Shown piece by piece: positions 48,231-55,921 of a stretch of DNA of 64,000 nucleotides. Position 1 is the stretch's first letter. Every line of letters starts with the position of its first letter. This stretch comes from SIAQ01 sp963767835 (lineage in GTDB: Bacteria > Planctomycetota > Planctomycetia > Gemmatales > Gemmataceae), in NCBI GenBank assembly GCA_963767835.1, contig CAVYFY010000002.1:503212-567211 (forward strand), given 5' to 3'. The notes below the pieces were generated by a model that saw only the letters and a program-made list of their open reading frames with translations, searched no databases and was not told the origin of the DNA. The translations under genes and the position numbers were made by a program.

Positions 48231-49903
48231 GGGCGTAACCGGCAGGCCGCTACGCTGCCTGCTGGTATTTGGCGCCTTCAACCAACTCTCGCCACGGGTA
48301 TAACTTTTGCGTTGCATGGTCGATGCGGAACGTTTGGTATTCATCCCAGTCGCCATTGACGTGGATGCTGCGCACGTCCAACATCGCTTGAGCCCCAAGA
48401 CGCGTCCAGTGCATGCCGGCGCGTTCCATGCGGTCCTTCACCAGGTGGCGACACGCTCCCTCGATCACGCCGCTCGCGATCGGATAACCCTTGGCCAGGT
48501 ATTCACCGTAACGCATTCGCTCCAGGTTGTTTTCCAGGTACGCACACACCTTCGTCAGCGTCGCCTTCTTGCTGCCGGTCAGCTTGCGTTTGGTGCCCAT
48601 TTGTCGCAGGCCGCGGATCACCAACTCGGCTTTTCCTTCGAGCATCTTCAGCACACGCCCACGCACAAACTGTTCGGTCTCGGCACTCTTCTCCGGGTAA
48701 AAGACGTGCGCCGCCTGCCACAGACGCGGCGTCACGTGCAACAGGTCCAGAATGTTGGCTGTGTTGCGCTGGGTCAAATGCCGTTCGCGCGCCTCCCACA
48801 ACGGTTCCTGGCCGTCGCACAGGTGCACCATTTCCTTGACGTAGCCGCGATTGCGCGCCAGATTTCTTCGGAAATCCACCTGTAGGTCATCTCGATCCCC
48901 GAATGCGTCTGCTCGCTGTCGGTGTAGGCCAGGCTCGCCATCGTCTGCTTGTGGCACGGCTTGGGACGATCGCGTTTGGGTGCGTCGCGGTCGTCGCCGA
49001 ACAGTGCCGCCACCACTTCCGCAGGCGTGCGCACGTAGCGGTCCACCGTGTAGACCGCACCCACGATCGCCATCTCTTTGCGACTCGCCTTCTCCCCTTT
49101 GGTGCGATGCGCCGGCGGCGCGGCTTCATCCGCCGCCCGACGCATCACCACACCTTTGCCGTCCGCACTGCTGACCACGATGGCTCCTTCTTCCTCAGCC
49201 GACGGCAGCGTGCCGCTCGTCGCGAAAGGCCTCCACCAACTCCGCCATCTGCACGTTCATGCGTTCCAGACTGTCCACCGACTGCTTCAATCCCAACATG
49301 CGTGCCACGGTGCTTTTGGCTTGGCTGAACGCTTCCTCCACACACAAGCTTTGGTCCCAATCCTGCAGCACATAAGAAAACACGCTCTCGGGCAACTGCA
49401 GCCGATTGTCCAACGGCACAAACTCGATCTTCTGCCCTTCGCGGCTGCCGTACACCCGCGCTTCAGCACGAACTCGCCAAAGATCGATACGTAACGCCGG
49501 CTGTGCGTTTCCTCCAGACGCTGGCACACCTGCCCACCCGGCAAGGTGACCGACTCGCCCATGTCGCCCGGCCCCAAAAGCGTCAGAAACTGGCTCAGCG
49601 CCGCGCGGCCGATGAGCAGAACCTGCTGCCAGACGGCACGTTCGACTTCGTGCATAGCCGTACCTTGGTGGGCCGCTTCGCGGACCGCCGTCAGCATTTC
49701 CTTGAGAATCGCGAGCAGTTCGGCATTATCTTCCTTGAGAACATCCGTGTCTTGTGTCATTTTCATAATGTGGCCTCCTTGGAGCGAGACATTGCAGCTG
49801 CTACCGCATGTCTAGCCCTGGGAGGCCCTTTCGCCAACATCGCTAACTCCATAACTTATGTCTGTACCATCAGTTGCGGGCCAGCGGAAGGCCGGTTACG
49901 CCC
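48231..49903 (-). mobile_element. ISKra4-family IS, copy 3
   Basis: 1673 bp with the same ends as the other copies. The flanking duplication is imperfect: AAAACAATA (48222-48230) against GAAACAATA (49904-49912). It inserted in the loop of the inverted repeat downstream of the primase gene. Confidence 0.93.
48250..49766 (-). pseudogene. ISKra4 transposase, copy 3 (extra frameshift)
   Basis: Three-part frame as in copy 2, with one more lesion: the run TACACCGCGCGCTTC of other copies reads TACACCCGCGCTTC here (about 49452-49460), which breaks the N-terminal segment after about 113 residues. This copy cannot make the normal N-terminal domain. Confidence 0.85.
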
Positions 49904-49913
49904 GAAACAATAG

Positions 49914-49946
49914 ATGCAATGGATCGGTACATGTTCCACCTGTACC
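49914..49946. repeat. Inverted repeat arm, right (partner at 48153-48185)
   Basis: ATGCAATGGATCGGTACATG followed by TTCCACCTGTACC; complement of the left arm. The 210 bp that follow, up to the Mod fragment, hold nothing recognisable. Confidence 0.7.
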
Positions 49947-50159
49947 GCTTGGACGCCTGAGACTGCGATGGTAAAAATGTCATGCAAGAGCTTCGGCGTT
50001 CCGGGCAGGGTAAATGGCCATTTATCCCGTATATTACGCGACTGAGGTGGCACGGCAAGCAGCAAGTTCAGTCAAGATTGCCCTGTTTGCCTTTCTCGTC
50101 CAGATGTGCTGGCCTTTCCTACCGTCATTCTATACGCTCCATCTGCAAATGGAAAAGGC

Positions 50160-51405
50160 CTAAATCGTCTTCAGCCGGCATTGCAGCGCCAGGTTCGCGG
50201 CCGCCGTGTCGTCTAACGCCAGGTCGCGGGCCACGACGATTTGCTCCGGCGTCAGCTCGACGTGCTTGCTGAAATCGACGGCGATCTTGTCGTCCAGGCA
50301 GACGATCAGCGTTTGCGGCGGGTCCTTGTCGGGGTCGGTCGCGAGCCAGATCGTATTACCCTTCTTCAGCTTCTTTTCCTCGAAGCGCGTGTTCAGTCCG
50401 AAGCCTTCGCGCAGGGCGATTTCCCACAGCACGTTTTCGGCAGTCCAGCCCGGCATCAAGGGATCGTTGTACATCGCGAGCTTGGCCGCGTACTTCTCCG
50501 GCTCGCGGTCGGCGTCGCCGGCGGACCACGGCTGAATGTGCGGGGCGGCCAGCTTGAACACCTTGAAGCCCAGGTCCGACGACTGAGCGCTCTCGTCCTT
50601 GAGCGATTCCGCGGCCTCTTTCTTCAGCTTGGCCAGCACGCGCCGAATCCGTTCCTTGCCGATCTCCGCGATCGTCGGATAGTCCTTGTTCCCCGTCGGC
50701 TCCGGCAACTGCACCACGATGAACTTGCGATTCCCACCGTCTTTTCGGTTCATCTCCAATACCGTTTGCGGCGTCGAGCACGAGCCAGAGAAAAAATCCA
50801 ACACCAAATCGCTTCCTTCAAGCACGAAATCGAATAATTCAGTCAAAAGAGTCACGGGCTTCGGATTGGTGAACAGCTTCTCTTCTTCCGGGAAGAGGGC
50901 TTTCAGGTCGTTCGCCCCGGTTCGGCTGTCTAGGTGAATAACGCTACTCAGTTTGCCTTCGTAATCCTTCAGGTATTCCTTTATCTGGATGATCTGGGAG
51001 TCATCCTCACCAAAGAGTATTCGGCCGTCCTTCAGCAGTTGGTCCATCGTTGCAGGAGGGTAACGGTAGCCATTCGCCGGCGGCTCGCACGCTTTCTTCG
51101 TGACCGGATGGAATACGTCGTACTTGTGGCCGCCAGGCCTTGGGTTGTGGACTTTTCGCCCGCCGGTATACGGTCCATCGTTATCGACGCGGTCATAGTG
51201 AGTTATGGGGTTCAGGACTTCCTTGCTTGCTTTTACGAACCGCCGGTATTCGGTTTGAACGGACTCGAAATCATCGCCGTATTTTTCTTTGAGCTGCCCC
51301 CATTTCTCAAGCATCACGGTCTTAGCGTCGGCGGTCTTGTTTTTCCACTCAGCCGGCACTTCGTCTTTGTCTCTGGCGAAGCACAGCATGTATTCATGCT
51401 CCACG
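50160..51405 (-). pseudogene. mod: Type III restriction-modification Mod methyltransferase, 3' part
   Basis: About 415 codons remain. They start inside the gene at VEHEYMLCFARDKDEVPAEW and contain the target-recognition region and the SAM-binding motif I, LDFFSGSCSTPQTVLEMN, then GNRKFIVVQLPE, IAEIGKERIRRVLAKL and a C-terminal domain. Type III Mod proteins methylate adenine. The first part, with the catalytic DPPY motif, is missing: the frame is cut at 51405-51406 by the 5' end of a truncated group II intron. No res gene follows on the left. The protein cannot be active alone. Confidence 0.88.
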
Positions 51406-52987
51406 GCGGGCAACACACGTCGGGGAGGCCAACCGCCTCGCAAGAGCGGATGAAGGGCTGAATCTATTCTTGCAAGCGACCGTCTGGAACGACTCGATGG
51501 ACGTGAAGCGACAGCAAGGCAGCTACTACCAAACGCTCCTGTTTACGGAGCAGGCGGAGGAGCTGCGCCCCGGCTCAACTGGCGACGGCGGGACCGAAGC
51601 TGGTGGGTGCGTGGAGTCACAAGCGTCTGCGGCGTCGGGCCAAGCACGTGCCTTGCCGGACCGACTGATGGAGGAGGTGACCCGGACCCAGAACTTGATC
51701 GAAGCAATTGACCGCGTGCGGGCGAACAAAGGATCAGCAGGCGTGGACGGGATGACCGTCAGCGAACTGTTGCCCTGGGTTCGCAAGCATCTGCAAGGAT
51801 TCACCGATTCGCTGCTCGACGGGAGTTATCAACCGTCGCCGATCCGCGGGGTGCAAATCCCGAAGGCCGGCGGAGGAGTGCGACAGTTGGGCATTCCGAC
51901 GGTGGTAGACCGCTTGGTGCAGCAGGCGATCCTGCAAGTTTTGGACCCGCTTCTGGACCCGACCTTTTCGGCATCGAGCCATGGCTTTCGCAAGGGACGC
52001 GGAGCATTCACCGCTCTGGCCAAGGCGAAAGAGTATGTGGCCGAGGGCCGAACCATCGTGGTGGACATGGACCTGGAGAAATTCTTCGACCGGGTGAACC
52101 ATGACATCCTGATGGCGCGATTGGCCCGGCGTGTCGGCGACAAGCGTCTGCTCAAGATCATTCGCCGCTTCCTGGAAGCGGGCATGATGCAAGACGGCGT
52201 GTGTGTCGCTCGGCACGAGGGGACACCGCAAGGCGGACCGCTTTCGCCGCTCTTGGCGAACCTGCTGTTGGACGACCTGGACAAGGAACTGGAACGGCGT
52301 GGCCACTGCTTCTGCCGCTATGCCGACGACTGCAACATCTACATGCGGTCGAAGGCAGCGGGCGAGCGGGTGCTGGCGTCGGTGACAGCGTTCTTGGAAG
52401 GGAAACTTCGGCTCCGCGTCAATCGGGAGAAGAGTGCCGTGGCACACGTCGAGGACCGCAAGTTTCTCGGCTATCGTCTTCTGCGCGGCGGGGAGTTGGG
52501 AGTAGCGCCCAAGAGTGAGGAACGCGTCAAGGAACGCATTCGGCAGATCACTCGTCGAAATCGAGGCATCGAAATCGAGGAGATGGCCGGCGAACTCAAC
52601 AGTTTTCTCACGGGCTGGATCGCGTACTTCCGTTTTGCGAAGTGCAAGACCTTGCTGCGTGAATTGGACAGTTGGATTCGTCGGAAGCTGCGCTGCGTGC
52701 GGTTGAAGCAACTGAAACGGACCAGAACGATCGCGGCCTTCTTGCAAAGCCACGGCGTTCCAGTCCGCCACGCGCGGATGACCGCCGGGTCGAACAAGGG
52801 GTGGTGGCATCTGTCGGCGTGTCCGGCCGTCAACACCGCCATGAATCAGACTTGGATCGAGTCTTTGGGCTTGGCCAACCTCAGCCAGCTGTATGACCGG
52901 TATCAACAAGAACAGAAACCGCCGGATACGCAAAGTACGTCCGGTGGTGTGGGAGGACGGGGGAAGTAATTCCCCCTCCTACCCGAT
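51406..52987 (+). mobile_element. Group II intron, copy 2, 5'-truncated
   Basis: Identity with copy 1 begins abruptly at GCGGGCAACACACG (51406), corresponding to copy 1 position about 44363, so about 370 nt of domain I are missing. From there both agree to the last CCCGAT with only a handful of substitutions over 1.58 kb. The left side abuts the mod gene; the right end abuts an ISKra4 copy. 5' truncation is what an aborted reverse transcription leaves. Confidence 0.85.
51497..52969 (+). CDS. ltrA: Group II intron reverse transcriptase/maturase (intact ORF)
   Basis: 490 residues from ATG 51497. RT domain: KGSAGVDGMTVSELLPWV, RQLGIPTVVDRLVQQAIL, VVDMDLEKFFDRVNHDIL, GTPQGGPLSPLLANLLLD, the active-site CRYADDCNIYM and KSAVAHVEDRKFLGYRL. 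Maturase (GIIM) domain: LNSFLTGWIAYFRFAKCKTL. No endonuclease domain. The frame runs through domain V and stops in domain VI, so the last about 20 residues are encoded by the ribozyme core. The protein is complete, but its own intron RNA is truncated; it could act on copy 1 in trans. Confidence 0.92.
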   Translation: MDVKRQQGSYYQTLLFTEQAEELRPGSTGDGGTEAGGCVESQASAASGQARALPDRLMEEVTRTQNLIEAIDRVRANKGSAGVDGMTVSELLPWVRKHLQGFTDSLLDGSYQPSPIRGVQIPKAGGGVRQLGIPTVVDRLVQQAILQVLDPLLDPTFSASSHGFRKGRGAFTALAKAKEYVAEGRTIVVDMDLEKFFDRVNHDILMARLARRVGDKRLLKIIRRFLEAGMMQDGVCVARHEGTPQGGPLSPLLANLLLDDLDKELERRGHCFCRYADDCNIYMRSKAAGERVLASVTAFLEGKLRLRVNREKSAVAHVEDRKFLGYRLLRGGELGVAPKSEERVKERIRQITRRNRGIEIEEMAGELNSFLTGWIAYFRFAKCKTLLRELDSWIRRKLRCVRLKQLKRTRTIAAFLQSHGVPVRHARMTAGSNKGWWHLSACPAVNTAMNQTWIESLGLANLSQLYDRYQQEQKPPDTQSTSGGVGGRGK

Positions 52988-52989
52988 TT

Positions 52990-54663
52990 GGGCGTAACCG
53001 GCCTTCCGCTGGCCCGCAACTGATGGTACAGACATAAGTTATGGAGTTAGCGATGTTGGCGAAAGGGCCTCCCAGGGCTAGACATGCGGTAGCAGCTGCA
53101 ATGTCTCGCTCCAAGGAGGCCACATTATGAAAATGACACAAGACACGGATGTTCTCAAGGAAGATAATGCCGAACTGCTCGCGATTCTCAAGGAAATGCT
53201 GACGGCGGTCCGCGAAGCGGCCCACCAAGGTACGGCTATCCACGAAGTCGAACGTGCCGTCTGGCAGCAGGTTCTGCTCATCGGCCGCGCGGCGCTGAGC
53301 CAGTTTCTGACGCTTTTGGGGCCGGGCGACATGGGCGAGTCGGTCACCTTGCCGGGTGGGCAGGTGTGCCAGCGTCTGGAGGAAACGCACAGCCGGCGTT
53401 ACGTATCGATCTTTGGCGAGTTCGTGCTGAAGCGCGCGGTGTACGGCAGCCGCGAAGGGCAGAAGATCGAGTTTGTGCCGTTGGACAATCGGCTGCAGTT
53501 GCCCGAGAGCGTGTTTTCTTATGTGCTGCAGGATTGGGACCAAAGCTTGTGTGTGGAGGAAGCGTTCAGCCAAGCCAAAAGCACCGTGGCACGCATGTTG
53601 GGATTGAAGCAGTCGGTGGACAGTCTGGAACGCATGAACGTGCAGATGGCGGAGTTGGTGGAGGCCTTTCGCGACGAGCGGCACGCTGCCGTCGGCTGAG
53701 GAAGAAGGAGCCATCGTGGTCAGCAGTGCGGACGGCAAAGGTGTGGTGATGCGTCGGGCGGCGGATGAAGCCGCGCCGCCGGCGCATCGCACCAAAGGGG
53801 AGAAGGCGAGTCGCAAAGAGATGGCGATCGTGGGTGCGGTCTACACGGTGGACCGCTACGTGCGCACGCCTGCGGAAGTGGTGGCGGCACTGTTCGGCGA
53901 CGACCGCGACGCACCCAAACGCGATCGTCCCAAGCCGTGCCACAAGCAGACGATGGCGAGCCTGGCCTACACCGACAGCGAGCAGACGCATTCGGGGATC
54001 GAGATGACCTACAGGTGGATTTCCGAAGAAATCTGGCGCGCAATCGCGGCTACGTCAAGGAAATGGTGCACCTGTGCGACGGCCAGGAACCGTTGTGGGA
54101 GGCGCGCGAACGGCATTTGACCCAGCGCAACACAGCCAACATTCTGGACCTGTTGCACGTGACGCCGCGTCTGTGGCAGGCGGCGCACGTCTTTTACCCG
54201 GAGAAGAGTGCCGAGACCGAACAGTTTGTGCGTGGGCGTGTGCTGAAGATGCTCGAAGGAAAAGCCGAGTTGGTGATCCGCGGCCTGCGACAAATGGGCA
54301 CCAAACGCAAGCTGACCGGCAGCAAGAAGGCGACGCTGACGAAGGTGTGTGCGTACCTGGAAAACAACCTGGAGCGAATGCGTTACGGTGAATACCTGGC
54401 CAAGGGTTATCCGATCGCGAGCGGCGTGATCGAGGGAGCGTGTCGCCACCTGGTGAAGGACCGCATGGAACGCGCCGGCATGCACTGGACGCGTCTTGGG
54501 GCTCAAGCGATGTTGGACGTGCGCAGCATCCACGTCAATGGCGACTGGGATGAATACCAAACGTTCCGCATCGACCATGCAACGCAAAAGTTATACCCGT
54601 GGCGAGAGTTGGTTGAAGGCGCCAAATACCAGCAGGCAGCGTAGCGGCCTGCCGGTTACGCCC
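52990..54663 (+). mobile_element. ISKra4-family IS, copy 4
   Basis: 1674 bp, ends as in copy 2, flanked by ACCCGATTT (52981-52989 and 54664-54672). The target is the exact 3' terminus of the group II intron plus two bases of its 3' exon, so the IS arrived after the intron. Confidence 0.95.
53127..54644 (+). pseudogene. ISKra4 transposase, copy 4 (three-part reading frame)
   Basis: Same three segments and frame order as copy 2, with one M-to-I substitution in the N-terminal segment (GTAIHEVERAV) and GAGGAA for GAAGAA just after the first stop. No further lesions. Confidence 0.85.
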
Positions 54664-54796
54664 ACCCGATTTGTACCGCGGCTCATTCGGGGTCGCATCG
54701 GTGTTTTCCGTTTGGGGCAAGGACCTCTTTCTGGTTTCTCGGTCCCCTGAGCTTAGATCGCTTCGCCTTATCTTCTCGGCTCTAATCGATTACGAA

Positions 54797-54949
54797 TCAG
54801 ACCTCCTTGCCTTGTTGTGGCGATGCTTTTGCAGACTCGTTCGGCTCTTTTTTTTTGCGCTTGCGATCTTCCGCCGTCCGCACCGCCGACCCAGCGTTGA
54901 TGGCGCCACCACCCGGAATGATGACTCGCTTCGTGTGGTAGAAATCCAC
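54797..54949 (-). CDS. Possible small basic protein downstream of the phosphatase fusion
   Basis: 50 codons from GTG 54949: VDFYHTKRVIIPGGGAINAG followed by SAVRTAEDRKRKKKEPNESA. It has balanced composition, a Gly-rich turn and a Lys-rich tail, and ends GKEV before TGA. An overlapping frame starting GTG 54986 is richer in Arg/Trp/His and looks like a shadow. No family recognised. Confidence 0.3.
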   Translation of the reverse strand: MDFYHTKRVIIPGGGAINAGSAVRTAEDRKRKKKEPNESAKASPQQGKEV

Positions 54950-54998
54950 GTCTAACTCGGTGGCGACCGCTCGCGCCAGGAGTCACCTGGCCGAGGGG

Positions 54999-55742
54999 TT
55001 ATCCCCCGACTCGCTTGACCTTGAAACCCAGCTTCTCCAACTCGGCGATGATGCGCTCACGCTGGTCGCCCTGAATCTCGATGCGCCCGTCCTTGACCGT
55101 GCCCCCGGTGCCGCACCGCTGCTTGAGCAAAGCGGCGAGTTCCCGCACTCCGTCGTCATCGAGCGGCAGGTCGAACACGGTCGTCACGCCCTTGCCACGC
55201 CGGCCAGCCGTTTCCCTACCGACCTTCAAGGTGACGGGCTGCTCGGCCGGCTCCTTCACAGGTGGGGACGCCGGGGCTTCGGTCGGACTCTCCGGGCGCT
55301 GGCCTCCGCCGAGAATGCGAGCCACAAGGCTCATGACCTCATGCTCGATCTGGCCCAGCACTTCCGGGGCGTCGTCAACGTGCCAGAACTCAACCTTCTC
55401 GGCCCAGGCGGGGAAGCGCTCTTTCAGCAGCGGCAGGTGTTCGGCCTGCTTCAACGCGACGATCATCGCCGCCATTTCCAGGTCGCCGGTAGTCACCTGC
55501 GCCGGTAGCCGGATGCTGGCGTCACCGGCTCGGACGCCCATCGCCTCCAGAGCCTTGACCGCCGACGCCGCCATCGAGCCGACGTTGTTGACGCCCCGCT
55601 CCAGCGCCAGTCCCCTGGACGACGCCTGCCACGACAGCCCCATCTTGTCAGCGACGGAGTTGAACAGGATTTCTGCAAACCGGCTGCGGTAGTAGTTGCC
55701 GGTGCAGAGGAACAGCACGCTCTTTTCGCCACGCTTCGCCAT
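54999..55742 (-). CDS. Low-molecular-weight phosphatase fused to an eIF1/SUI1 (YciH-like) domain
   Basis: 247 residues from 55742. Residues 8-145: LMW protein-tyrosine-phosphatase/arsenate-reductase fold with P-loop C13-X5-R19-S20 (LFLCTGNYYRSR) and a late Asp pair (D123/D124, WHVDDAPEVLG) in place of DPY. A Pro/Glu linker (148-170) leads to a SUI1 domain (172-247): RRGKGVTTVFDLPLDDDGVR, KQRCGTGGTVKDGRIEIQGD and LGFKVKRVGG, the eIF1/YciH signature. The first could dephosphorylate protein Tyr; the second binds the small ribosomal subunit in relatives. The upstream 43 codons are excluded because the phosphatase strand starts at KSVLFLC. Confidence 0.87.
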   Translation of the reverse strand: MAKRGEKSVLFLCTGNYYRSRFAEILFNSVADKMGLSWQASSRGLALERGVNNVGSMAASAVKALEAMGVRAGDASIRLPAQVTTGDLEMAAMIVALKQAEHLPLLKERFPAWAEKVEFWHVDDAPEVLGQIEHEVMSLVARILGGGQRPESPTEAPASPPVKEPAEQPVTLKVGRETAGRRGKGVTTVFDLPLDDDGVRELAALLKQRCGTGGTVKDGRIEIQGDQRERIIAELEKLGFKVKRVGG

Positions 55743-55921
55743 TGCTGCTGCCGCCCTCGCAGACCCAAGTTCGATGTCAACCCACGTCGATTTTACGAGC
55801 AGATCAGCAGGTCCGACCGGGCGGCGGCTGGTCGAGGCCTGGACTGCGAAACTGTGGGCGTCCCAGATCAAGCTCCGGCATCCAAAAATCTTCAGGGGCG
55901 AGGCGTGAGGGCGCTGCGCCG

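Noticed and set aside
37289..54663. A composite transposon formed by pairs of ISKra4 copies
   Set aside because: Each copy has its own matching 9-bp duplication, so each inserted independently.
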